Assembly (NCBI GenBank): GCA_002729875.1
Contig: PBZD01000024.1
Coordinates: 1 to 64,000, forward strand
From: Chromatiales bacterium
GTDB taxonomy: Bacteria > Pseudomonadota > Gammaproteobacteria > Steroidobacterales > GCA-2729495
Direction: 5' to 3'
DNA length: 64,000 nucleotides
The notes under the pieces were generated by a model. That model was not told the DNA's origin. It searched no databases and worked only from the letters and a program-made list of their open reading frames with translations. Below are positions 29,508 through 37,218 of the stretch, piece after piece (the first letter of the stretch is position 1; each line of letters begins with the position of its first letter). The position numbers and the translations under genes are program-made.

Positions 29508-29520
29508 CCGGTTTAACGGC

Positions 29521-31749
29521 GTGGCCGAACAAATTTTGCGTATTGGTCTGGCTACCCCCTTGCTGCGGTTGTTCGATTATCGTTGTCCGGATCCAAAAAC
29601 AGGGGACGAGCCGCATCCCCCGGGCCGCGGCAAACGCATCATCGTGCCATTTGGAAAAAAAACCCGTATCGGAGTCATCGTCGCCACGACCGACACCTCA
29701 TCAGTTCCGGACGCGAAACTCAGACAAGCAATTAGCGTCATCGATGCCGAGCCATTACTCGATGAGCAACTTATGGCCTTGCTCGAATGGGCGGCTAATT
29801 ACTACCATCATGCGCCGGGTGAAGTTATTGCTGCGGCACTGCCCAAACTCCTGCGTAGAGGCGACGCGGTTAACACGACTGAGATGATCTGGCGTACAAC
29901 CGAATCCGGCCGGACTGTGGCCTTTGAAACCCTGGCCAAACGAGCGCCGGTGCAGGCCCGCATTATCGAACTGGTTAGGGCCAGAGAAGAGGGTGCTAAT
30001 GCAACCGTACTGTCAGCGGCCGGCAAAACGTGGCGAACCGCCGCCGCTAAACTCGTTAACAAAACTCTGCTTGAAGTTAGCGAACGAAATGTCAGGCCCT
30101 CTGCCCGTGCCCATCACAACATCGAGGCACCGCTGGCGGCAACCGATGACCAACAGCAGGCTATCGAGGCCATCACTGCGGCAAATGGTTATGCCGCTTT
30201 CCTGCTTGAGGGTGTAACGGGCAGCGGCAAGACTGAAGTCTATCTGCGCTGCATCGAACACCAACTCCAACGAAGTCGACAAAGCCTGTTGCTGGTCCCC
30301 GAGATCGGCCTGACACCACAACTCGTTGACCGTTTCCAGCGGCGCCTTGCCAGTAGCATCGCGGTGCTGCATTCCGGCCTGAACGACACCGAACGACTCA
30401 TGGCCTGGCGAATGGCGCGCAACGGCGATGCCGGCGTTGTAATTGGAACCCGCTCGGCAATCTTCACCCCGCTAGCAAATCCCGGGCTTATCATCATTGA
30501 TGAAGAACACGATGCATCGCTGAAGCAGCAGGACGGCTTCCGCTACTCGGCCCGCGATCTGGCGGTCTGGCGTGCACGCCAATGCAACATACCGATCGTG
30601 CTCGGCTCAGCAACCCCGTCATTCGAGTCACTCGAAAATGCTCATGCAAAACGTTACACGAAATTAAGCCTGCCGAACCGTCCCGGCAACGCACGCCAAC
30701 CCGCAGTCCGATTGATCGACTTGCGAACACAGCCCTGCAAGGACGGCCTGACCGAACCCTTGCGTGCAGCGATCACCCGCCACCTGGCCGATGACGGCCA
30801 GGTGCTGTTATATCTGAATCGTCGTGGCTTCGCACCGAGCATGATGTGTACCAGTTGCGGCCAACTGGCTGAATGCCGTCGCTGTGATGCTCGCCTGGTA
30901 TTTCACCAACGCCGTGGTCGGCTGATTTGTCACCACTGTGGCGCCGAGCACGCCGTAGCGCATGAATGCGCAGCCTGTCACGCACCGGACCTGCTGCCGG
31001 TGGGTCAGGGTACCGAACGGCTCGAACAGGCATTGCAGGAATTGTACGCTCCGCACCGCATCATCCGTATTGATCGTGACACTACACGACGCAAGGGCGA
31101 AATCGAACGCCGCCTCGAACTGGTTCGCAGCGGCACGGCACGACTCCTGCTCGGCACCCAGATGCTGACCAAGGGTCATGATTTTCCGAATGTGACGATG
31201 GTCGGCATCATCGATGCTGACCAGGGATTATTCGGCACCGATTTTCGCAGCAGTGAACGACTTGCCCAGTCATTCATCCAGGTCGCCGGCCGCGCGGGCC
31301 GGGGTGACCGACCGGGCGAGGTATATATCCAGACACTGTTTCCCGAACATCCGCTACTGATAACCCTGATCAAAGAAGGCTACGACCACTTCGCCCGCCA
31401 GGCCCTGGACGAACGCAAGTCAGCCGGCTGGCCACCTTATACCTGCCTGGCGCTAACCCGCGCCGAAGCGCCCCAGCGACAAACTGCTTTCACCTTCCTG
31501 AATGAGGCACGTGACCTGGCAGCACGGTTCATCAACAGCGGTGAGTTCGCCGACATCAGGTGGCTGGGCCCGGCATCAGCCCCAATGGAACGCCGCGCCG
31601 GACGCTACCGGGGGCAACTGCTGATCCAGGCTGACACCCGGAGTCAACTGCAACATTTCCTGGGGGCGTGGCGACCGGCTCTCGACGAACTTAAATCAGC
31701 ACGTAAAACCAGGTGGTCGGTCGATATTGACCCGACTGAATTGTTTTAA
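29521..31749 (+). CDS. priA: Primosomal protein N', replication restart helicase
   Basis: A 742-residue superfamily 2 helicase that recognises stalled or collapsed forks and reloads the replisome through DnaT/DnaB. The start is taken as GTG 29521, giving MAEQILRIGLATPLLRLFDY, which matches the 3'-end-binding N-terminus of PriA proteins; the frame is open to 29437 but the extra 28 codons are encoded by the DnaA boxes. Motifs: Walker A GVTGSGKTEVY, IIIDEEHDAS, and the zinc-binding cysteines CTSCGQLAECRRCDA and CHHCGAEHAVAHECAACH. argS follows after a 206-base gap. Confidence 0.95.
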   Translation: MAEQILRIGLATPLLRLFDYRCPDPKTGDEPHPPGRGKRIIVPFGKKTRIGVIVATTDTSSVPDAKLRQAISVIDAEPLLDEQLMALLEWAANYYHHAPGEVIAAALPKLLRRGDAVNTTEMIWRTTESGRTVAFETLAKRAPVQARIIELVRAREEGANATVLSAAGKTWRTAAAKLVNKTLLEVSERNVRPSARAHHNIEAPLAATDDQQQAIEAITAANGYAAFLLEGVTGSGKTEVYLRCIEHQLQRSRQSLLLVPEIGLTPQLVDRFQRRLASSIAVLHSGLNDTERLMAWRMARNGDAGVVIGTRSAIFTPLANPGLIIIDEEHDASLKQQDGFRYSARDLAVWRARQCNIPIVLGSATPSFESLENAHAKRYTKLSLPNRPGNARQPAVRLIDLRTQPCKDGLTEPLRAAITRHLADDGQVLLYLNRRGFAPSMMCTSCGQLAECRRCDARLVFHQRRGRLICHHCGAEHAVAHECAACHAPDLLPVGQGTERLEQALQELYAPHRIIRIDRDTTRRKGEIERRLELVRSGTARLLLGTQMLTKGHDFPNVTMVGIIDADQGLFGTDFRSSERLAQSFIQVAGRAGRGDRPGEVYIQTLFPEHPLLITLIKEGYDHFARQALDERKSAGWPPYTCLALTRAEAPQRQTAFTFLNEARDLAARFINSGEFADIRWLGPASAPMERRAGRYRGQLLIQADTRSQLQHFLGAWRPALDELKSARKTRWSVDIDPTELF

Positions 31750-31872
31750 TGCCAGGAGTGACGCATATAACTTTGTGAGGGTGGCGTTTGCCATTATTTC
31801 CTAGCCTTTTCCCGGGTGGCATTTTTCCAACGTCGTACCCCGAAATACCGTCCAGGGAAAACTCCACCGCCA

Positions 31873-31905
31873 AATGAAATTAGCATCTGACCCCATTTCC
31901 CCCCA
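31873..31905. repeat. REP-like palindromic fragment between priA and argS
   Basis: The segment reads AAATGAAATTAGCATC-TGACCCCATTT; its reverse, starting AAATGGGGTCAGATGCTAAT, resembles the short TGGGGTCAGA-type intergenic sequences common in gammaproteobacteria, with the outer AAATG/CATTT ends able to pair. A related palindrome is at 41395-41409. The upstream part of this gap (31750-31870) shows no supported gene, only short frames with interrupted coding. Confidence 0.35.
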
Positions 31906-31955
31906 CTATTCGAGATAGAATCCCGGCTCCCACCCGGCCGTAATACGGCACACAA

Positions 31956-33713
31956 ATGAAGACACAGATCGAACAACTCGTAACAACCGCCCTCGCCCAG
32001 CTACCCGGGATTGCCGAAGCCGGCGACAAAACAGCGCTGGTACCTGAAATCGAACGCACCCGCGATCGGCAACACGGCGATTATGCGTGCAATATCGCCA
32101 TGCGCCTGGCCAAACCACTGCAACAAAAACCGCGCGATATAGCGCAATTAATTATCGACCTGCTCCCGGACTCCGGTCTCATCGAGTCAACTCAGATTGC
32201 CGGACCCGGATTTATTAACTTCCGGTTAAGCCCCGCAGCTTTTCATGCCGAACTCGTCAGTATCCTTGAGCAGGGTGATAGCTATGGGCACAGCAACTTC
32301 GGTAACGGGGAAAAAATCCTGGTTGAGTACGTATCTGCCAACCCGACCGGACCACTACATGTCGGTCACGGGCGCCATGCCGCCTATGGGGCAACCATCG
32401 CCAACCTGCTCAGAGCGACCGGCCATGTGGTTCACGAAGAGTACTACGTTAACGATGCCGGGCGGCAAATGGATATCCTCACCCTCAGCCTCTGGGTACG
32501 AATGCTCGAAGCGGCTGATATCGAGGTTCCATTTCCGAGTAACGGCTATCACGGGCAATACATTTACGATATTGCGGTTGACGCCGCTCGGCAGTTTGCA
32601 GATTCAGTTTCTGCCGAGCACTTGCATGGTATCGATACGCTGCCGCAGGATGCCCCGAATGGTGATGCCGATATCTACCTCGACGCCTTTATCAATCTGG
32701 CCCGCAATTGTCTGGGTGAGGACCGTTTCACTGCAATACTCAATCATGTGCTGGATGCAATTCTGACCGACATCAAGGAGGATCTGGCCGAATTCGGCGT
32801 TAACCCCGACCAATGGTTTTTTGAACGAAGCCTGATGGAGAGTGGTGCCGTGAAACATGCGCTGGACAAGGTTACAGCCAGCGGCAAGACCTATGAACAG
32901 GATGGCGCAATCTGGTTCCGCGCCACGGATTATGGAGACGAGAAAGATCGTGTTGTCATCCGCGACAACGGTCGCAGCACATACTTTGCTTCGGACATTG
33001 CCTATCATCTGCATAAGCGTGAACGTGGTTTTGACACACTGCTCGACATCTGGGGCGCAGATCACCACGGTTATATCCCGCGCGTCCGTGCCGGTATTGC
33101 AGCAATGGGCGAAGCTGCAGACATTCTCGAGGTCGAACTGGTGCAGTTTGTTGCATTATTCCGTGGCGCTGATAAGCAGAAGATGTCGACCCGCTCGGGT
33201 GACTTCATCACACTGCGGGAACTGCGTGATGAAGTCGGCAATGATGCGGCACGTTTCTTTTATGTAACCCGTTCGAACGAACAACACCTGGACTTCGATC
33301 TTGAACTGGCCAAGTCCCAGTCTAACGACAACCCGGTCTATTACATCCAGTACGCACATGCGCGTGTCTGGAGCGTCATGCGCGAACTCGACACCCGCAA
33401 CCTGGACTGGAATCAGCATAACGGCCAGCAACATTTACACTTGTTGACGGCAGACCACGAACAGGCTTTGCAGCAAAGGCTTGCGCGTTATCCCGAAATT
33501 CTCGAGCTGGCGGCTCGGCAACGTGCACCACAGCATCTGGTACATTACCTGCGAGATCTGGCTAATGAATTGCATGCCTACTACAACGCGCATCGGTTTA
33601 TTGTGGATGAGGTCGGGTTACGCGATGCGCGCCTGCTATTGATCAATGCGGTTCGGCAAATCATCCGTAATGGACTGGATCTGGTCGGTGTATCAGCACC
33701 CCAGTCGATGTAA
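31956..33713 (+). CDS. argS: Arginyl-tRNA synthetase
   Basis: A 585-residue class I synthetase charging tRNA-Arg. The HIGH motif is HVGH in PTGPLHVGHGRHAAYG (around residue 128) and the KMSKS loop is KMSTR (KQKMSTRSGDFITL). The N-terminal Add-1 domain and the C-terminal DALR anticodon-binding domain (HYLRDLANELHAYYNAHR) are both present and the length is typical. No strong ribosome site precedes the ATG. The SPOR gene begins five bases after the stop, the same order as in many gammaproteobacteria. Confidence 0.96.
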   Translation: MKTQIEQLVTTALAQLPGIAEAGDKTALVPEIERTRDRQHGDYACNIAMRLAKPLQQKPRDIAQLIIDLLPDSGLIESTQIAGPGFINFRLSPAAFHAELVSILEQGDSYGHSNFGNGEKILVEYVSANPTGPLHVGHGRHAAYGATIANLLRATGHVVHEEYYVNDAGRQMDILTLSLWVRMLEAADIEVPFPSNGYHGQYIYDIAVDAARQFADSVSAEHLHGIDTLPQDAPNGDADIYLDAFINLARNCLGEDRFTAILNHVLDAILTDIKEDLAEFGVNPDQWFFERSLMESGAVKHALDKVTASGKTYEQDGAIWFRATDYGDEKDRVVIRDNGRSTYFASDIAYHLHKRERGFDTLLDIWGADHHGYIPRVRAGIAAMGEAADILEVELVQFVALFRGADKQKMSTRSGDFITLRELRDEVGNDAARFFYVTRSNEQHLDFDLELAKSQSNDNPVYYIQYAHARVWSVMRELDTRNLDWNQHNGQQHLHLLTADHEQALQQRLARYPEILELAARQRAPQHLVHYLRDLANELHAYYNAHRFIVDEVGLRDARLLLINAVRQIIRNGLDLVGVSAPQSM

Positions 33714-33718
33714 CGCCG

Positions 33719-34291
33719 ATGCCAAAACGTAAAACCAGGAGCAAGCAAAGAACCCGGCGTGCGGCGCCATCGAAACCAATGCCGGGTTGGATCTGGGGTC
33801 TTTTTGGTCTGACCGTCGGCCTGTCTATCGCCGCCGCAATCTATGTCAAGGACCGTGAAATGCAGCCGCCCCGGGCAACCAGCAGCAACCCGGGACCATT
33901 CACCGTAGAGCCCGTCACCAGGCCGGCAGCGGACATTGCCGAAAAGCCCGAACCACGCTTCAAGTTTTACGACATGCTGCCAAACTTTGAAGTCATCATT
34001 CCGGAACAAGACACGGTCGTTTACAACGATTCACAGCTTGCACCGCTCAATATACCGGGCATTTATGTCCTGCAGGCCGGTTCATTCTCAAGCTATGCCG
34101 ATGCAGACCGCATGAAAGCGCGGCTGGCAATGCTCGGTATCTCATCACGGATTCAGAATGTGAGCATCGATGCCAGGGAATATCACAGAGTCAGGATTGG
34201 TCCAGTGGACAGCCTGGACCAACTGAATAATTTGCGTGATCAGCTACGCAACGCAGCGATTGATATCATGGTGATTCGTGTTGGTGGCTAA
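33719..34291 (+). CDS. SPOR-domain cell division protein, FtsN-like
   Basis: A 190-residue bitopic inner-membrane protein: a very basic N-terminus (MPKRKTRSKQRTRR), one membrane helix (WIWGLFGLTVGLSIAAAIYV, about residues 24-43), a Pro-rich periplasmic linker and a C-terminal SPOR domain (YVLQAGSFSSYADADRMKARLAMLG to HRVRIGPVDSL) that binds denuded septal peptidoglycan. Position after priA-argS is that of ftsN in gammaproteobacteria, so it probably triggers septal wall synthesis. It is short for FtsN. The next gene starts within its last 14 bases. Confidence 0.88.
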   Translation: MPKRKTRSKQRTRRAAPSKPMPGWIWGLFGLTVGLSIAAAIYVKDREMQPPRATSSNPGPFTVEPVTRPAADIAEKPEPRFKFYDMLPNFEVIIPEQDTVVYNDSQLAPLNIPGIYVLQAGSFSSYADADRMKARLAMLGISSRIQNVSIDAREYHRVRIGPVDSLDQLNNLRDQLRNAAIDIMVIRVGG

Positions 34292-35513
34292 CCGTGCCCG
34301 TTACTGGTCAGGAATCTGCGTTCTGGCGCTTCTTGCCGCAGGTTGTTCACGCACCCTTGAGACGGCCGAACCGATTGTCGATTCATCTGTAGGCCAACAA
34401 GGCACGCCAGGGGCGACGGTCAAACCCGCGCAACTACCCGAACCAACACCTGAACAATTGGCCAGGCAACGTGCCGACGAACTTTCCTGTGCTCGCATTA
34501 CGGTTGCCGCAGTGGGTGACATCATGCTCGGCACCGATTTTCCGGAAAATCGCCTGCCCGATGACGATGGCCGGTCACTGCTTGCCGAAGTTGCACCGGT
34601 GTTCTCAAGTACCAATATCACCTTTGGCAATCTTGAAGGCGTATTGATGGATGGCGGTGAACCGGTAAAGACCTGCAAAGATCCATCCGCTTGCTACCTG
34701 TTCCGCACCCCGACGCACTATGCCGGGCATCTCGCCGATGCTGGCTTTACGGTTATGAGCCTGGCCAACAACCATGCGCGTGACTTCGGTGAAGCCGGTC
34801 GCACAGCGAGCATGGCATCACTGGATGCGGCCGGTATTCGTCATTCGGGACGCACCGGTGACCTGGCCATTTGGCCTGACGGCAAGATCAAGACCGCGCT
34901 GATTGCGTTTGCACCCTTCACCAATTCAAACCCAATGCTTGATCTTGATGCGGCGCGTAACGAGATTGCAAAACTCAAGGCAATGGTTGATCTCATCATC
35001 GTGTCATTTCATGGCGGTGCCGAGGGAGCAGAGGCCTCACATGTACCGTTCGCCAGTGAAACTTATTTCGGTGAGAATCGCGGCAATGTTGTTGAATTCT
35101 CACACGCCATGATCGATACCGGAGCCGACCTTGTCATCGGTCACGGTCCGCACGTACCGCGCGCACTGGAAACCTATAACGGACGACTGATTGCTTATAG
35201 TCTGGGCAATTTCGCTACTTACTATGGCATCAGCATTCATGCCGAAAAAGGGCTGGCGCCCATTCTCATTGTGACGGTTGACGGTAATGGACAGTTCATC
35301 AGCGGTGAAATCGTATCGGCAATTCAGCAGCGACCCTTCGGGCCACGCCTGGACGACCGCCACCGCGCTTATGAGCGCATCTGGGAACTGACCGAACAAG
35401 ACTTTGCGGGTGGCGGCATCCGTTTTCAGAACGGCGGCAGTTTTTTTCCTGCATCTGAACCCGAAACCGGATGTCAGCAAGACCCTGGGCAACCTGTCCT
35501 GCAAGCGGAATGA
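34278..35513 (+). CDS. CapA-family (PGA_cap) lipoprotein
   Basis: A 411-residue protein with a lipoprotein signal (VLALLAAGC; lipid Cys near residue 23) and a CapA/YwtB metallophosphoesterase-like domain: ITVAAVGDIMLGTDF, NITFGNLEGVL, MSLANNHARDFGEAG, IVSFHGGAEG and VIGHGPHVPRALE carry the usual Asp/Asn/His ligands. Relatives take part in poly-gamma-glutamate production or release, but many bacteria without that polymer have CapA-like proteins, and no capB/capC is nearby. It starts at GTG 34278 inside the SPOR gene (two further in-frame starts, TTG 34281 and GTG 34284, are possible) and overlaps the next gene by ATGA. Confidence 0.87.
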   Translation: MLVANRARYWSGICVLALLAAGCSRTLETAEPIVDSSVGQQGTPGATVKPAQLPEPTPEQLARQRADELSCARITVAAVGDIMLGTDFPENRLPDDDGRSLLAEVAPVFSSTNITFGNLEGVLMDGGEPVKTCKDPSACYLFRTPTHYAGHLADAGFTVMSLANNHARDFGEAGRTASMASLDAAGIRHSGRTGDLAIWPDGKIKTALIAFAPFTNSNPMLDLDAARNEIAKLKAMVDLIIVSFHGGAEGAEASHVPFASETYFGENRGNVVEFSHAMIDTGADLVIGHGPHVPRALETYNGRLIAYSLGNFATYYGISIHAEKGLAPILIVTVDGNGQFISGEIVSAIQQRPFGPRLDDRHRAYERIWELTEQDFAGGGIRFQNGGSFFPASEPETGCQQDPGQPVLQAE

Positions 35514-36592
35514 CAACTACAGCACGCAACGCCGCAACTGTGGTGCTACGTGAATTAACGCCCCGCATCACCCTCGCTACACTGCCGACCCCACTGGTCC
35601 CTGCCGCAACTCTGGCGACCACACTTGATCTCGATGCGTTACAGATAAAAAATGACGGTCAAACCGGCAAGGTCTATGGCGGCAATAAAGTGCGCAAGCT
35701 CGAATTCCTGTTTGGCGACGCTATGCATCGTGGTTGCGACTGTGTCATAACATTCGGCGCCGCGGGTTCAAATCACGCACTCGCAACTGCGATTTATGCA
35801 ACCCGTCTCGGCTTGAAATGCCATGTGGTTATGAGTGACCAGCCCGTGACGCCTTATATTGCGCAGACACTGCGCTATCACGCACTACTTGGTACAAACC
35901 TTGTACTGGCAAACGATTACGGCGAATCCATCGATATTGCCGACCAATTAGCGGCACATCATCCAACCGGGGCGCGGCGGCTATACAGAATTCCGTGGGG
36001 CGGTTCATCGCCACTGGGTGCCCTCGGTTTCGTTAATGCAGCATTCGAACTTGCTGACCAATGTGGCGACATCGCTCCGGATGTCATCTATGTGGCCTGC
36101 GGGACGATGGGTACCGTAGCCGGACTCGCGCTGGGATTGCGGCTCGCCGGGCTGAAAACCCGGATCAATGCGGTCAGCGTCGTACCACCATCGCTGAGCA
36201 CAGCAACCGGAATTGCCGGGCTGTTTGTGGCCGCAAACCAAAAACTTCATGAGATCGATACAACAATCCCGCTATTGGAGGACCCGCTGGTTAATCTGAC
36301 GCTACGCGACGAATTTTTTGGCAGCGGATATGCCGAGACAACATCCGAATGCACGCAGGCCGTCGCACTGATTCACAATACTGAAGACATCACCCTCGAG
36401 ATGACCTATACCGGCAAGGCACTGGCTGCACTAATCCATGATGCTCGTCGCCAACGACTCACCGGACAAAGGGTTGTATTCTGGAATACTTACAATACAA
36501 GACCATACCCTCCGGCCGTCAATGCAGCACAGGAAACATCTTTACCCGACTGGGCACGACACTACCTGCCGACCGCCACAGATGCGCAATGA
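35510..36592 (+). CDS. PLP-dependent ACC deaminase / D-cysteine desulfhydrase family enzyme
   Basis: A 360-residue fold-type II PLP enzyme. The PLP Lys lies in YGGNKVRKLEF and the phosphate-binding and substrate segments are AAGSNHALATA and YVACGTMGTVAGLALG. Family members break 1-aminocyclopropane-1-carboxylate or D-cysteine to a keto acid and ammonia; D-cysteine desulfhydrase is the commoner activity in bacteria. The Asn after Ser (SNH) rather than SNHA/SNHT differences cannot settle it by eye. ATG 35510 overlaps the capA stop by ATGA; 13 further codons upstream are open but overlap capA. Confidence 0.88.
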   Translation: MTTTARNAATVVLRELTPRITLATLPTPLVPAATLATTLDLDALQIKNDGQTGKVYGGNKVRKLEFLFGDAMHRGCDCVITFGAAGSNHALATAIYATRLGLKCHVVMSDQPVTPYIAQTLRYHALLGTNLVLANDYGESIDIADQLAAHHPTGARRLYRIPWGGSSPLGALGFVNAAFELADQCGDIAPDVIYVACGTMGTVAGLALGLRLAGLKTRINAVSVVPPSLSTATGIAGLFVAANQKLHEIDTTIPLLEDPLVNLTLRDEFFGSGYAETTSECTQAVALIHNTEDITLEMTYTGKALAALIHDARRQRLTGQRVVFWNTYNTRPYPPAVNAAQETSLPDWARHYLPTATDAQ

Positions 36593-36743
36593 GTGCCTGA
36601 GGATCCGGCATGGCAACAAAAATCTGGCCTGCAGGGACAACCATATCAACACTCAAGGGTCATTGTTATAGTATAGATTCAGCAACAGGTTTTTCAGTTC
36701 CCGGCGAGTAATATCTCCGGGTTGGAGCAGCCGGAGGAAACCG

Positions 36744-37175
36744 ATGAGACGATTAAAAGAACTACTGGCGGCCAAGGGCAGTGAGATCTGGTCAATCAGA
36801 CCGGATCAGTCAGTCTACAATGCGATTCATTTGCTGGCTGAAAAAGAAATCGGTGCATTAGCCGTTATGGACGGCAACCGCCTCATCGGCATCGTTTCAG
36901 AGCGAGACTACGCTCGACAAATTATTCTGAAAGGCCGCTCCTCCGAAACCACGCTGGTCAAAGATATCATGACCAGCGATGTCATTACGGCACACGCAGA
37001 TCAGGGTGTTCGGGAATGTATGGGACACATGACTGAGAAACGAATTCGCCACCTGCCGATATTAGATGACGATGGCAAACTCATCGGTATGATTTCAATC
37101 GGTGACCTGGTCAGGTCTGTTATTGCTGAGCAACAATCAACCATTGGTGATCTTGAAAAATATATCAGCAGCTAG
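36744..37175 (+). CDS. CBS-domain protein (two CBS motifs)
   Basis: A 143-residue cytosolic protein made of two CBS motifs only: the first spans about residues 8-60 (DQSVYNAIHLLAEKEIGALAVMD, GIVSERDYARQIIL), the second about 75-130 (VITAHADQGVRECMGHMTEKRIRHLPILDD, GMISIGDLVRSVI). Such pairs bind adenine nucleotides and often sense energy state; the target is unknown. The ATG has an excellent GGAGG six bases upstream. A TATAGT at about 36670 is a possible -10 box but lacks a clear -35. It is monocistronic by orientation and converges with ntrX. Confidence 0.88.
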   Translation: MRRLKELLAAKGSEIWSIRPDQSVYNAIHLLAEKEIGALAVMDGNRLIGIVSERDYARQIILKGRSSETTLVKDIMTSDVITAHADQGVRECMGHMTEKRIRHLPILDDDGKLIGMISIGDLVRSVIAEQQSTIGDLEKYISS

Positions 37176-37188
37176 CAACATCCAGGTT

Positions 37189-37217
37189 GGCTGCTCAAAT
37201 CATCTTGCCGGGCAGCC
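37189..37217. terminator. Possible shared terminator hairpin between CBS gene and ntrX
   Basis: GGCTGC (37189-37194) and GCAGCC (37212-37217) can pair across a 17-base loop in the 43-base gap between two convergent genes. There is no T run, so support rests on position. Confidence 0.25.
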
Positions 37218-37218
37218 C

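Larger units (their letters stand above)
28866..29520. other. 655-bp intergenic region between pntB and priA
   Basis: No protein gene is supported. Reading rightward it holds a long stem with an inner hairpin (28962-29020), a palindrome TTGTAC-C-GTACAA (29017-29029), a strong terminator (29042-29066), a 14-bp perfect palindrome CTCAGGGCCCTGAG (29094-29107), a hairpin GGTTAG/CTAACC (29152-29172), three perfect DnaA boxes, and a stretch of 18% G+C by count (29361-29420). Four GATC sites occur at 28917, 29180, 29227 and 29250. It is by far the densest non-coding stretch in the window. Confidence 0.75.

Noticed and set aside
29437-29520. Longer priA reading frame starting at ATG 29437
   Set aside because: The extra residues are encoded by DnaA boxes and do not resemble PriA N-termini; GTG 29521 fits the family.
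31691-31976. Short minus-strand frames between priA and argS that might be a transposase remnant
   Set aside because: No intact transposase motif; frames overlap priA or argS ends. Only the REP-like sequence was kept.
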